Origin: Ruegeria atlantica
Lineage (GTDB): Bacteria; Pseudomonadota; Alphaproteobacteria; Rhodobacterales; Rhodobacteraceae
Direction: 5' to 3'
Assembly: GCF_013032505.1 (NCBI RefSeq)
Contig: NZ_WQCG01000005.1
Span: 186,001 to 250,000 of the forward strand
Length of the DNA: 64,000 nt
Of the stretch, positions 1 through 9,323 are shown piece after piece; position 1 is the stretch's first letter, and every line of letters begins with the position of its first letter. The notes beneath the pieces are model-generated. The model worked only from the letters and a program-made list of their open reading frames with translations. It was not told the origin of the DNA and did no database searches. The translations under genes were made by a program, and so were the position numbers.

Positions 1-275
<275 letters not shown>

Positions 276-364
276 TTATAGGGTGCCAACTCGCCCGGTA
301 AAAGGGCTGATTCCGCGGCAATCAGCACCTTTCCGCCTTAATTGCAGGGACTTTAGAAGGCATC

Positions 365-1153
365 ATGCTCTCATATCAACATATTTACCACGCCGGTAAC
401 CTTGCGGACGTCCATAAGCACGCAATTTTGGCAGAAACGCTGGCCTATCTGACCCAAAAAGACAAACCGCTGAGCTACATCGAAACCCATTCGGGGCGGG
501 GGCTGTATAAGCTGGACTCGGATCAGGCCGTTCAGACGGGTGAAGCAGCAGCAGGAATCGAACGTGCGTTGACCGAAGGCTGGTTTCACGCCGATCATCC
601 CTTGAGCCAAGCCATTGCCGCTGTGCACGACCGATACGGCACATCCGCATATCCGGGGTCGCCTTTGATTGCTGCGAACCTGTTGCGCTCATACGACAAG
701 ATGCACTTTGCCGAATTGCACCCGCAAGAATACCGAGCACTGTCCGACGCATTGATCACGTCTGACGCCCGAACCTATCGGCAGGACGGCTTTGACCTGG
801 CCCAATCTTTGCTGCCCCCGACACCGCGCCGTGGCGTATTGCTGATTGATCCAAGCTATGAGATCAAATCTGACTATGACCGAATGCCCGGTATTATCGC
901 CTCGTTGAACCGGAAATGGAACGTCGGTGTCATTGCGTTGTGGTATCCGATACTGGCCAATGGGCGGCATCAGGGCATGCGCGACGCTTTGGAGAAACGG
1001 GATTTCCCCAAAGTTTGGCATCACGAGGTGCGCTTTCCGGCCGCACGTGAAGGGCACGGTATGGTTGGTTCGGGCATGTTTGTCGTGAACGCGCCTTATG
1101 GTCTGAACGAGTCCGCTAAAACGCTGGACGGCTTGTTCGGCAAACTTCGTTGA
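365..1153 (+). CDS. rlmJ: 23S rRNA (adenine-2030-N6)-methyltransferase RlmJ
   Basis: 262 residues, close to the usual RlmJ length. The opening MLSYQHIYHAGNLADVHKH is the family signature, with an N-terminal H-AGN-ADV-KH motif, followed by the SAM-binding IETHSGRG motif (about residues 39-46). RlmJ methylates the N6 of A2030 in 23S rRNA. The motif IV, normally DPPY, reads DPSY here (IDPSYE, about residue 160): one proline is replaced, but Asp and Tyr are kept. It is a single gene, divergent from mreB, with a hairpin and T-run following at 1241-1275. Confidence 0.9.
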   Translation: MLSYQHIYHAGNLADVHKHAILAETLAYLTQKDKPLSYIETHSGRGLYKLDSDQAVQTGEAAAGIERALTEGWFHADHPLSQAIAAVHDRYGTSAYPGSPLIAANLLRSYDKMHFAELHPQEYRALSDALITSDARTYRQDGFDLAQSLLPPTPRRGVLLIDPSYEIKSDYDRMPGIIASLNRKWNVGVIALWYPILANGRHQGMRDALEKRDFPKVWHHEVRFPAAREGHGMVGSGMFVVNAPYGLNESAKTLDGLFGKLR

Positions 1154-1240
1154 AGAAAAACCGGTGATTACACGGGATTTTGCCTGAGAGTGAACTTCTC
1201 AGGAGCAAATTCTGATGCCACAGCAATGTCTTTGCCGGAA

Positions 1241-1275
1241 GGTCCCGCTTTTCTGATGCCGGGATCTTGATTTTT
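1241..1275 (+). terminator. Probable rho-independent terminator of rlmJ
   Basis: GGTCCCG (1241-1247) can pair with CGGGATC (1260-1266, one G-U pair) around a loop of about 12 nt, followed by TTGATTTTT. A second perfect 7-bp inverted repeat, CCTGAGA (1183-1189) with TCTCAGG (1197-1203), lies closer to the rlmJ stop but has no T-run. Confidence 0.5.
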
Positions 1276-1334
1276 AATATTGGCTCCGTACATAAGTTGT
1301 CACATATGACAGCGAACGGAATCGGATTACTTCG

Positions 1335-2234
1335 ATGGACTTTCTAACCCGCCATATCAGTGACTTTCACCTGAGTTACTGGGAAACTTTGATCAACGAC
1401 TGGTTCTTTGTCTTCGCAATGGGCTTCCTGGCCTTCGAATTGGTCCGCTATGCAGTCGTCAAAAAACTGAACTGGCAGATGATGGGGGATACCGTCACCA
1501 ACTTTATCACGCTGGTTTTCTTCATCGGAATCAGCTTTGTATTATTGGCCGGGTTTTACATCGGTGCATATGTCTGGGCTTCGCAATTTGCCGTGTTCGA
1601 AATTCCGACGACATGGGCCTCGTTCATCATTGTGCTGATACTTGCAGACCTTGCTTACTACTGGGAGCATCGAATCCTGCACCGGATCAACTTCCTTTGG
1701 GCTACACATTCGGTTCACCACAGCTCGCCCTTCTTCAATATCTCGGTCGCCTATCGCCATGGCCCGCTGGATGGTTTCTGGCCGCTGTTCTTTCACATTC
1801 CGCTGGTTCTTTTGGGCTTTAACCCGTTCATGGTGTTGATCGCAGAACTGCTGGTGCAGCTGTATCAGACGATCCTGCATACCGAAGTTATCAAAAAGCT
1901 GTGGCGGCCGATCGAGTATATCTTCAACACGCCGTCGCACCACCGCGTTCACCACGGGTCCAACCCGAAATACCTGGACAAGAACTATGCCGGGATTCTG
2001 ATCATCTGGGATCGCATGTTCGGTACGTTCGAGGAGGAAAAGGAAGAGGTGGTCTATGGTCTTGTTAAACCGATCGACTCGATCAACCCTTTCGTCGCTT
2101 TCCTTCACGGTTTTGCCCGTCTGTTCAAGGATGTCTGGAATATGCCGGGGTTCAGCAACAAGCTGGGTGTTTTCTTCGGACCGCCGGGCTGGCAGCCAAA
2201 GAACGGTCGGAAACTGAACAAACCCGCCAAGTAA
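1335..2234 (+). CDS. Sterol desaturase / fatty acid hydroxylase family membrane protein
   Basis: 299-residue integral membrane protein with at least four hydrophobic segments (for example about residues 20-40, 55-85, 95-110 and 150-180). It carries the three histidine boxes of the di-iron hydroxylase family: HRILH (about residue 112), HSVHH (about 125) and HRVHH (about 200). These enzymes use two irons and O2 to hydroxylate or desaturate lipids; the substrate cannot be read from sequence. It is followed 18 bp later by a DUF2141 gene, suggesting a two-gene operon with a secreted partner. Confidence 0.85.
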   Translation: MDFLTRHISDFHLSYWETLINDWFFVFAMGFLAFELVRYAVVKKLNWQMMGDTVTNFITLVFFIGISFVLLAGFYIGAYVWASQFAVFEIPTTWASFIIVLILADLAYYWEHRILHRINFLWATHSVHHSSPFFNISVAYRHGPLDGFWPLFFHIPLVLLGFNPFMVLIAELLVQLYQTILHTEVIKKLWRPIEYIFNTPSHHRVHHGSNPKYLDKNYAGILIIWDRMFGTFEEEKEEVVYGLVKPIDSINPFVAFLHGFARLFKDVWNMPGFSNKLGVFFGPPGWQPKNGRKLNKPAK

Positions 2235-2252
2235 CTCGAGGGAGTGTAAAAT

Positions 2253-2750
2253 ATGCCAAGCAACACTCAACGCATCGTGGCGGCCATTGTAACAGCAGGT
2301 TTGTTTGTCGGTGGTGCCTGGGTCGCCTCGGGGTTCACCACGGATATTGACCAAGCAGCGGCTTCGACCGCGGAGGCTGCGCAAAACACGGGCCTGACGG
2401 TCAATCTGCACGGTACGCGCAGCGCCAAGGGCAACGTTATCGTCATGGCGTTTGATCAGGCGGCAGCGTTCGACAACATGGATTACACCAATGCTGCCGG
2501 GTATCTTGAGGCACCAGCCTCTGATGGACCGGCCCGGTTCGATTTCCCCGACCTGGAAAGCGGGTACTTCGCTGTTATCGCCTTTCACGACGAGAATGGC
2601 GATTACGATCTGAACTACGATGCGAATTATTTGCCGACCGAGGGATATGCAGTGTCCGGGCTGAACGACCTCAACGATACGCCTGTGTATGAGTATTCGC
2701 TGATCGGGACGGAAAAGCCAGTTGATCTGACCTTGTTCTATTGGCCGTAA
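2253..2750 (+). CDS. DUF2141 secreted protein
   Basis: 165 residues. The N-terminus has a hydrophobic stretch (IVAAIVTAGLFVGGAWVA) that may be a signal peptide or anchor. The body matches DUF2141: a beta-rich domain starting with L-T-V-N-L-H-G-T-R and carrying the F-P-D-L-E-S-G-Y-F-A-V-I-A-F-H-D-E-N-G-D core (about residues 96-116). A good ribosome binding site (GAGGGAG) precedes the ATG. Function of DUF2141 is unknown. It probably shares a transcript with the upstream sterol desaturase-like gene, and a strong terminator follows. Confidence 0.8.
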   Translation: MPSNTQRIVAAIVTAGLFVGGAWVASGFTTDIDQAAASTAEAAQNTGLTVNLHGTRSAKGNVIVMAFDQAAAFDNMDYTNAAGYLEAPASDGPARFDFPDLESGYFAVIAFHDENGDYDLNYDANYLPTEGYAVSGLNDLNDTPVYEYSLIGTEKPVDLTLFYWP

Positions 2751-2771
2751 TCTGGCTGGAGATGAATGAGA

Positions 2772-2804
2772 GGGGGCGGTCGACAATCGACCGCCCCTTT
2801 TTTG
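2772..2804 (+). terminator. Strong rho-independent terminator
   Basis: Perfect 11-bp stem GGGGCGGTCGA (2773-2783) / TCGACCGCCCC (2787-2797) with a 3-nt loop and TTTTTT directly after. It ends the desaturase/DUF2141 operon and lies immediately beyond the convergent leuA stop codon. Confidence 0.92.
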
Positions 2805-2805
2805 T

Positions 2806-4380
2806 TTATGTAAGATCTTTGTAAGAGATCTCGCGGGTGTCAGCGCCCGGACCGGCCTTTTGACGCCGCACGATCAGGCGGTTCAGCGCGTGGATATACG
2901 CCTTGGCCGAGGCTACGACCGTATCGGTATTGGCGGATTGGCCCGTTGCGATCATGCCGTCCTCTTCCAGACGCACCGATACCGTGGCCTGCGCATCTGT
3001 GCCTTCGGTCACGGCATGCACCTGGTAAAGCTGCAGATGCGCCGTATTCGGATGCACAACGCGAATGGCACGAAATGCAGCGTCGACTGGGCCGTCGCCT
3101 TGTTCGGTGGCGATGATTTCCTTGCCGCCCACTTCCATTTCGATTGTGGCTTCGGCCTTGCCGACAGTTCCGCACGTGACTTTCATCGAAACCAGCTGCA
3201 GGTGATCGCTACCGTCGTCGTCATCCAATGTCATCAGCGCGATCAGGTCGTCGTCGAACACTTCTTTTTTGCGGTCGGCCAACTCTTTGAACCGAAAGAA
3301 GATATCCTTGAGCTGGTTGTCACCCACCTCATAGCCCAGCGTGTTCAGCTTGTCGCGAAGCGCCGCGCGGCCCGAGTGTTTGCCCAGCGGCAAAGACGTG
3401 CCGGACAGTCCAATATCCTCGGGGCGCATGATCTCAAAGTTTTCGCGGTTCTTAAGCATGCCGTCCTGGTGGATGCCGCTTTCATGCGCGAACGCGTTTT
3501 TACCGACAATGGCCTTGTTGAACTGCACGTTGAAGCCGGACACGGTCGCGACGCGGCGCGAGATATGCATGATCTTGGTCGTGTCGATACCGGTGGACCA
3601 AGGCATGATGTCATTGCGGGTGCGCAGCGCCATTACCACCTCTTCCAACGCGGTATTTCCTGCGCGTTCGCCCAGACCGTTGATAGTGCATTCGATCTGA
3701 CGTGCACCACCCGCAACCGCAGCGAGGGAGTTCGCGGTCGCCAGGCCAAGGTCGTTGTGGCAGTGGGTAGCGAAGACCACCTCATCCGCGCCGGGAACCG
3801 TTTCGATCAGGCGTTTGATCAGGTCGGCGGATTCCATCGGTGCGGTGTAGCCGACCGTGTCGGGGATGTTGATTGTCGTTGCACCAGCTTTGATGGCGAT
3901 CTCGATCACGCGGCAGAGGTAATCCCATTCGGTCCGCGTGGCATCCATCGGTGACCACTGCACGTTCTCACACAGATTGCGCGCATGGCTCACGGTTTCG
4001 TGGATTTTTTCGGCCATCTCGTCCTGCGTCAGGTTCGGGATCGCACGGTGCAGCGGTGAGGTGCCGATGAAGGTGTGAATTCGGCTCTTGCCTGCGTGTT
4101 TCACAGCTTCCCAACAGCGGTCGATATCCGCGAAATTGGCACGGGCCAAACCACAGATGCGGCTGTTTTTGGATCGTTCGGCAATTTCAGAGACGGCCTT
4201 GAAGTCGCCCTCGGAAGCGATTGGGAACCCGGCTTCGATGATGTCGACGCCCATTTCGTCCAGCAGCTCAGCAATCTCAAGCTTTTCGGAATGGGTCATG
4301 GTCGCGCCGGGGCTTTGCTCGCCGTCGCGCAGGGTTGTGTCAAAGATCAAGACGCGGTCTTGGTCGGTCACATTGGTCAT
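2806..4380 (-). CDS. leuA: 2-isopropylmalate synthase
   Basis: 524 residues, typical of the long bacterial LeuA. The signature DTTLRDGEQSPG (about residues 14-25) and the metal-binding THCHNDLGLATA (about 205-216) are intact, and a C-terminal regulatory domain for leucine feedback follows. It condenses acetyl-CoA with 2-oxoisovalerate, the first committed step of leucine synthesis. The gene stands alone and is preceded by a leader peptide and alternative hairpins (4408-4564), which suggests control by leucine supply. Confidence 0.97.
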   Translation of the reverse strand: MTNVTDQDRVLIFDTTLRDGEQSPGATMTHSEKLEIAELLDEMGVDIIEAGFPIASEGDFKAVSEIAERSKNSRICGLARANFADIDRCWEAVKHAGKSRIHTFIGTSPLHRAIPNLTQDEMAEKIHETVSHARNLCENVQWSPMDATRTEWDYLCRVIEIAIKAGATTINIPDTVGYTAPMESADLIKRLIETVPGADEVVFATHCHNDLGLATANSLAAVAGGARQIECTINGLGERAGNTALEEVVMALRTRNDIMPWSTGIDTTKIMHISRRVATVSGFNVQFNKAIVGKNAFAHESGIHQDGMLKNRENFEIMRPEDIGLSGTSLPLGKHSGRAALRDKLNTLGYEVGDNQLKDIFFRFKELADRKKEVFDDDLIALMTLDDDDGSDHLQLVSMKVTCGTVGKAEATIEMEVGGKEIIATEQGDGPVDAAFRAIRVVHPNTAHLQLYQVHAVTEGTDAQATVSVRLEEDGMIATGQSANTDTVVASAKAYIHALNRLIVRRQKAGPGADTREISYKDLT

Positions 4381-4407
4381 GGGAATCTCTTTCTTGTCTG
4401 TCCTAAA

Positions 4408-4466
4408 GCCATTTGGCGCGCGGGCGTCCTCCTCTGAGCGGGCGCGCCGGATGGCACGCTCAGAGG
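4408..4466 (-). promoter_or_regulatory. leuA attenuator: two mutually exclusive hairpins
   Basis: Hairpin A pairs 4457-4466 with 4431-4440 (CCTCTGAGCG / CGCTCAGAGG on the minus strand, perfect 10 bp) and covers the leader stop codon. Hairpin B pairs 4451-4455 with 4408-4412 (GCCAT/ATGGC) and 4442-4448 with 4415-4421 (GGCGCGC/GCGCGCC). B uses the loop of A and part of its 5' arm, so both cannot form together. A ribosome stalled on the terminal Leu/Ile codons of the leader would block A. There is no long T-run after B, so the final step could be termination or masking of the leuA ribosome site. Confidence 0.7.
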
Positions 4467-4564
4467 CGGATTAGGATCAGTAGGCCACGCAGAGACGCAC
4501 CGCGAAGGGCGGTGTCGGCAATCAGGATATCTGCGCGGTTGATCATGGGGTTGAGGTTATACAT
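4460..4564 (-). CDS. leuA leader peptide
   Basis: 34-codon reading frame on the minus strand, ATG at 4564, TGA at 4460-4462. Its last eight residues read GLLILIRL: four leucine codons (CTA, CTG, CTA, CTC) and two isoleucine codons just before the stop, as expected of a leucine-sensing leader. It lies 79 bp upstream of leuA and its stop codon is buried in hairpin A of the attenuator. No strong Shine-Dalgarno precedes the ATG. A start at the second Met (codon 7) is also possible. Confidence 0.7.
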   Translation of the reverse strand: MYNLNPMINRADILIADTALRGASLRGLLILIRL

Positions 4565-4667
4565 CGCGCGGCGGGAATGAAAAGAACGAATTTTCCTCGA
4601 TCACATGGTTAGATTTCTTTTTTCCGCGCGTGTTGATCTGGAATTACCTACGGCTAGTTCGTCCTGC

Positions 4668-5333
4668 ATGGACACAGCACTCATTATTGGTGCCTCAGGC
4701 GGGATCGGAGGCGCAATCGCCAACAGGCTTAGGCAGCAATCGGTCAACGTCACAACCTTGTCCAGGTCGCAGGACGGGTTTGATCTGACTGACCCCGAGA
4801 TCGTGGATCGGACAATGGCAGGTGTTACTGGACCGTTTGACCTGATCTTGGTCGCGGCTGGCGCGCTTGAGATAAACGGTGCGACCCCCGAAAAAACCAT
4901 CAGGATGCTATCGGCGCAGGCGATGATGGATCAATTTGCGCTGAATGCGGTGGGACCTGCGTTGGTTCTTGCTCATGCTGCGCGCTTGCTGCCGCGCGAC
5001 CAGCGCGCCGTCTTTGCGGTTTTGTCCGCGCGGGTGGGGTCTATTGGTGACAACCGGCTAGGCGGATGGATCAGTTATCGGGCGTCCAAGGCGGCGGTGA
5101 ACCAGATTGTCCGCACATCTGCGATCGAATTGGCCCGGACCCACAAACACGCAATCTGTGTCGCCCTGCATCCTGGTACGGTCAATACGGCCTTCACGCG
5201 GAAATATGTCGGAAAGCACCCAGCGGTTGAACCTGATGAGGCCGCCCAAAACCTGCTATCCGTAGCAGCCGCCTTGAACTCTGCTGATACAGGTGGGTTC
5301 TTTGACTGGGCGGGGAAGCCGGTGCCCTGGTAG
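4668..5333 (+). CDS. Short-chain dehydrogenase/reductase (SDR) family protein
   Basis: 221 residues from the ATG at 4668; the frame is open further upstream, but the Rossmann start MDTALIIGASGGIGG should be close to the N-terminus. The NAD(P)-binding GASGGIG motif (about residues 8-14) and the SDR catalytic set, Ser in VLSARVGSIG and YRASK (about residues 137-141), are present. Short SDRs of this type resemble the CsgA/C-factor group. The substrate is unknown. It is divergent from leuA and convergent with the MORN gene. Confidence 0.82.
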   Translation: MDTALIIGASGGIGGAIANRLRQQSVNVTTLSRSQDGFDLTDPEIVDRTMAGVTGPFDLILVAAGALEINGATPEKTIRMLSAQAMMDQFALNAVGPALVLAHAARLLPRDQRAVFAVLSARVGSIGDNRLGGWISYRASKAAVNQIVRTSAIELARTHKHAICVALHPGTVNTAFTRKYVGKHPAVEPDEAAQNLLSVAAALNSADTGGFFDWAGKPVPW

Positions 5334-5338
5334 TTTGA

Positions 5339-6796
5339 TCACCCGTCAGAAGAAGAGGTGTCAGGCTCGGGTTCGGTATCCGTCGCATCTGGTGCGCTTA
5401 CGTTTTCTGGAGGCAGAACACCGTTTTCCCAAACGCCTGTTTCTTCCTGACCATTGGCATAGCGCATGGTGCCATTGCCGTGTCGCTTGTTGTCGAGGAA
5501 TGTGCCTTCGTACACGTCACCGGTCGCATAGGTCGCGACACCCTGACCGCTGATTTTGCCTTCCGCCCAACCGCCGGTATAGCTGAACCCGCGCGGTGTT
5601 TTTATAGTCCCTTCGCCGTGACGCTGACCGTCCTTGAAATCGCCTTCATAAGCGGTTCCGTCAGGGAATGTCGCTTTGCCTTTGCCCTGGCGCGCGCCAT
5701 CTACCCATTCGCCTTCGTATCGATACCCGTTGGCGAATGTCAAAACGCCGGTGCCATGGCTGAGGCCGTTCTTGAACTGGCCCTGATAGACAACACCGTT
5801 GGGGTAGGTGGCCTTTCCATTGCCTTCGAAAATACCGGCCGTCCATTCGCCGTCATAGACGGTGCCATCCGGATAGGTTTGAACCCCTTTGCCGTGCGGC
5901 AGATCTGCGCTGAAATCACCTGTATAGGTGGCGCCGTCGGGGTACGTGACCTCACCCAGCCCTTCAATTTGACCGTCCACCCATTCACCGGTGTAGTCAA
6001 AGCCGTCGGTCCCAAGAAAGCGTCCTTTGCCATGGCGGCGGTCATCGGCATATTCGCCTTCATAGGTCGCGCCGTTGGCATAGGTCGCTTTGCCATTGCC
6101 CTCGCGGCGGCCGTCCACAAGATCGCCTTCGTAGAGGTCACCATTGGCCTGCAACAGGCGGCCCTTGCCGGTCATGCGGTCCTGAGACCATTCGCCAGTA
6201 TATGTCATGCCATCCGGGATGGTCAGTGTGCCCTGGCCATCGCGCAGACCGTTCTTGATTTCCCCTTCATAGATGCTGCCTTGTGTCGAGGTGATTTTGC
6301 CCTCGCCATGCTTTACACCATCGGCCCAGTTGCCATCGTAAACGTAACCACTGGGGTCCGTCAGGACGCCTTTGCCGTGATAGCGAGCGTCCTTGAAGCT
6401 GCCCTCGTACCGGACGCCATTCGTGTATTTTGCGACTCCGGTTCCATTTATCGACCCTTCGGCCCATTCCCCTTCATAGCTGCCGCCGTCGGGATAGATG
6501 ATCTTGCCTTGTCCTTCGGGTTGTCCCTTTGAGAACATCCCCTCATAGACTGAGCCGTTGACATAGCGTGCAATGCCTTTGCCCTGGATTTCGCCTTCGA
6601 CCCATTCGCCGACATATTCGAACCCGTTTGGCAGCCGATAGGTGCCTTCGCCGTGGCGCAGGCCGTTTAGGAATGTACCCTCGTACACGCCGCCGACGTC
6701 ATCATCCGCAACGATAACCTGCCCGTCCTGCGCAGAGGCGGATGCGGCCAGCAAAGCCATCGCCGTGGCGGCAAAAGAAGTGCGGATAGCGTTCAT
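5339..6796 (-). CDS. Secreted MORN-repeat protein
   Basis: 485 residues. A cleavable signal peptide (about residues 1-22, ending A-S-A-S-A-Q) is followed by 18 full 23-residue MORN repeats of the form Y-E-G-x-(W/F)-x-x-G-x-x-x-G-x-G-x-x-x-x-x-x-G and a partial nineteenth, then a short acidic tail (DTEPEPDTSSSDG). The regular spacing predicts one long beta-hairpin array. MORN arrays bind lipids or proteins in eukaryotes; in bacteria their role is mostly unknown. The signal peptide points to the periplasm or cell surface. Confidence 0.88.
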   Translation of the reverse strand: MNAIRTSFAATAMALLAASASAQDGQVIVADDDVGGVYEGTFLNGLRHGEGTYRLPNGFEYVGEWVEGEIQGKGIARYVNGSVYEGMFSKGQPEGQGKIIYPDGGSYEGEWAEGSINGTGVAKYTNGVRYEGSFKDARYHGKGVLTDPSGYVYDGNWADGVKHGEGKITSTQGSIYEGEIKNGLRDGQGTLTIPDGMTYTGEWSQDRMTGKGRLLQANGDLYEGDLVDGRREGNGKATYANGATYEGEYADDRRHGKGRFLGTDGFDYTGEWVDGQIEGLGEVTYPDGATYTGDFSADLPHGKGVQTYPDGTVYDGEWTAGIFEGNGKATYPNGVVYQGQFKNGLSHGTGVLTFANGYRYEGEWVDGARQGKGKATFPDGTAYEGDFKDGQRHGEGTIKTPRGFSYTGGWAEGKISGQGVATYATGDVYEGTFLDNKRHGNGTMRYANGQEETGVWENGVLPPENVSAPDATDTEPEPDTSSSDG

Positions 6797-6943
6797 GGTT
6801 TTTCCTGCCTTGCCCGATTGTCACTTGTTATTGCAAAACTAAGATACCCGTGCGGACAGAGCAACGTGTTTTGCCGCATTTGACTTTCACTCGCGGTGCG
6901 ATCTGCTAAATGGCATTAGGACTGACGAGGGCAAGAGGGCAGC

Positions 6944-8602
6944 ATGGCCAACCGTTTCCGCATTACTCTGGCACAACTCAACCCTGTTGTTGGGGACATC
7001 CAAGGCAACTTGGACAAGGCGCTTGCGGCGTGGGAACAGGGGCGCGAGGCAGGTGCCGACCTTGTGGCTTTCCCTGAAATGTTCATCACCGGTTACAACA
7101 CGCAGGATCTGGTGATGAAGCCGGTCTTTCACCAGGCTGCCATGGCTGCGGTTCAGAAGCTGGCTGCCCAATGTGCCGATGGGCCGGCCATTGCAATCGG
7201 TGGTCCGTGGACCGAAGACGGCAAGCTTTTCAATGCTTACCTGATCCTCAAGGCCGGTCGTATTGGTAGCAAGGTGTTGAAGCACCACCTGCCGAATGAA
7301 ACAGTGTTCGACGAGGTGCGCTTGTACGACGCTGGCCCGTTGGGCGGCCCGTACTCGGTTGGGAACTCGCGGATCGGTAGCCCGATCTGCGAAGACAGCT
7401 GGCATCCGGACGTCTCGGAAACTCTGGAAGAAACCGGGGCCGAGTTTTTGCTGATCCCCAATGGCTCGCCTTATTTCCGCAACAAGTATGATGTGCGTCT
7501 GAACCACATGGTTGCTCGTGTGGTCGAAACCGGCCTGCCGCTGATCTACCTGAACATGGTGGGCGGACAGGACGATCAGGTCTTTGATGGCGCAACCTTC
7601 GGCCTTAACCCGGGAGGAGAGATTGCGTTTCGGATGCCGGTCTTTGACGAGGCTGTAACGCATGTTGATTTGGAGCGCGGCGATGAAGGGTGGCGTATTG
7701 TGCCACGCGAGATCGTTCCGCAACCGGATGAGTGGGAGCAGGACTATCGTGCCATGGTCCAATCTCTGCGCGATTACATGGGTAAGACCGGATTCAAGAA
7801 GGCGCTGTTGGGCCTTTCGGGCGGCGTGGACTCGGCGTTGGTTGCCGCAATAGCAGTTGATGCAATCGGGGCGGACAACGTACGTTGTGTGATGCTGCCG
7901 TCGGAATACACCAGCCAGGCTTCGCTGGATGACGCCGAAGCCGTCGCCAAGGCGCTTGGCGTGCATTTCGATTATGTTCCTATCTCGGACAGCCGGGCGG
8001 CGGTGACAGACACTCTGGCACCTTTGTTTGCCGGGCTCGAGGCGGATTTGACCGAGGAAAACATTCAGTCACGCTTGCGCGGATTGCTGTTGATGGCGAT
8101 CTCAAACAAGTTTGGCGAAATGCTGCTGACCACAGGCAACAAGTCCGAGGTAGCCGTGGGTTATGCGACCATTTATGGCGACATGAATGGTGGCTATAAC
8201 CCGATCAAGGATCTGTATAAAACGCGTGTGTTCGAAACATGCCGCTGGCGAAATGGCAACCATCGTGACTGGATGATGGGACCTGATGCCGAGGTGATCC
8301 GCCCGTCGGTGATCGACAAACCCCCCAGCGCCGAGTTGCGTGAAGACCAGAAAGACAGCGACAGCCTGCCGGACTACCCGGAACTGGACGCCATTCTGGA
8401 AATCCTGGTCGACCGCGATGGTTCGATCGCCGACTGCGAAGCGGCAGGCTTCGATGCCGATGTCGCCCGCCGTGTCGAGCACCTGATTTATATCAGTGAG
8501 TACAAGCGTTTTCAGTCCGCTCCGGGCACGCGACTGACTAACAGGGCCTTCTGGCTGGACCGGAGATACCCGATCGTAAACCGTTGGCGGGATCGGTCTT
8601 AA
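6944..8602 (+). CDS. nadE: Glutamine-dependent NAD+ synthetase
   Basis: 552 residues, the two-domain form. The N-terminal nitrilase-like amidase carries Glu (FPEMFITGY, about residue 46), Lys (LKHHLPN, about 112) and Cys (GSPICEDSW, about 149), which release ammonia from glutamine. The C-terminal ATP-pyrophosphatase domain has the P-loop LLGLSGGVDSAL (about residues 287-298) and adenylates nicotinate adenine dinucleotide for conversion to NAD+. It is a single gene. Confidence 0.95.
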   Translation: MANRFRITLAQLNPVVGDIQGNLDKALAAWEQGREAGADLVAFPEMFITGYNTQDLVMKPVFHQAAMAAVQKLAAQCADGPAIAIGGPWTEDGKLFNAYLILKAGRIGSKVLKHHLPNETVFDEVRLYDAGPLGGPYSVGNSRIGSPICEDSWHPDVSETLEETGAEFLLIPNGSPYFRNKYDVRLNHMVARVVETGLPLIYLNMVGGQDDQVFDGATFGLNPGGEIAFRMPVFDEAVTHVDLERGDEGWRIVPREIVPQPDEWEQDYRAMVQSLRDYMGKTGFKKALLGLSGGVDSALVAAIAVDAIGADNVRCVMLPSEYTSQASLDDAEAVAKALGVHFDYVPISDSRAAVTDTLAPLFAGLEADLTEENIQSRLRGLLLMAISNKFGEMLLTTGNKSEVAVGYATIYGDMNGGYNPIKDLYKTRVFETCRWRNGNHRDWMMGPDAEVIRPSVIDKPPSAELREDQKDSDSLPDYPELDAILEILVDRDGSIADCEAAGFDADVARRVEHLIYISEYKRFQSAPGTRLTNRAFWLDRRYPIVNRWRDRS

Positions 8603-8884
8603 ATCGAAACCGCGCGGATTCTTAGATTTCGGTGGTTTCCGAATTGTAGCGCCTTTTGGTGATATTTTGCATATTGTCTCCGCCTTGGGGACAGTGTGAA
8701 CCTAGATTCTGCTTCATCCGTTCAACACGCTTGAAATCAGGACATTTTTCTGACACATTTTAGCTTAATTGCCGCCTCAAGTGGGGCAGATGCGGCGCAT
8801 TCTTGAATGGCTCGGTGTTTTAGATCGGGTTTGGTTTGTTACGCATCATTAATTGGGTGTCTGTGTTAACGATTTGGTGTGAAA

Positions 8885-9169
8885 ATGCGTGAGCAATATG
8901 ATAGGCCACTCCACTCGCCACTTCCGTGGCGTTCGATGGAATCCAAGGGCCATGATCTAGATGAAGAGCAGATAGATTCTGCCATTGCCGACCTTTTGGG
9001 GGCTGAGACGCCGCCAGAAAACGGTGCGGTGCAGGTAGAACCAGCTGCTTCTTTGATTCTTCCCGAACTGCCGTCACAGGAAAGTCTGGCCGAAGAAACT
9101 TCCGGCAATGATGCTGGCCTGACAGCCACATTGCGTCAGAAGTGGGCTGAACTCTGCGGCGCTGCTTAA
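8885..9169 (+). CDS. Small acidic protein of unknown function
   Basis: 94 residues if started at the ATG at 8885 (a GTG at 8879 is also possible). No recognisable domain; it is rich in Glu, Asp and Ala and ends with a helical Q-K-W-A-E-L-C-G-A-A segment. Support is the open frame with plausible codon use, a preceding gap of about 280 bp with room for a promoter, and a stable hairpin right after it. It could be a lineage-specific gene. Confidence 0.5.
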   Translation: MREQYDRPLHSPLPWRSMESKGHDLDEEQIDSAIADLLGAETPPENGAVQVEPAASLILPELPSQESLAEETSGNDAGLTATLRQKWAELCGAA

Positions 9170-9191
9170 GGGCCAGGGCCTGATAAAAGAA

Positions 9192-9219
9192 ATAGTGCCA
9201 GGGATCAAACTGGCACTAT
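9192..9219. terminator. Terminator-like hairpin
   Basis: Perfect 10-bp stem ATAGTGCCAG (9192-9201) / CTGGCACTAT (9210-9219) with an 8-nt loop. The T-rich tract lies on the minus-strand side, so on the plus strand it is a stem without a clear U-run. Confidence 0.45.
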
Positions 9220-9323
9220 AACCACAGCTTGCAAAAATTGTGATTCGCGCGTTAGGCGGCATGTTGCCTAATAGCTGATACCGCGCATTCATTGCGGTCC
9301 AAGCAATGAAGTAAGAGCGGCGA

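Noticed and set aside
1154..1240. Riboswitch-like stretch with CCTGAGA...TCTCAGGAGCAAA after rlmJ
   Set aside because: Vaguely recalls glycine riboswitch pieces, but the conserved core is missing and the downstream gene is not a glycine gene. Kept only as an inverted repeat.
2860..3954. 364-codon plus-strand frame opposite leuA
   Set aside because: leuA is unambiguous on the other strand; the frame is composition-driven.
5480..6532. 350-codon plus-strand frame opposite the MORN gene
   Set aside because: A by-product of the MORN repeats; it shows the same period but no plausible protein family.
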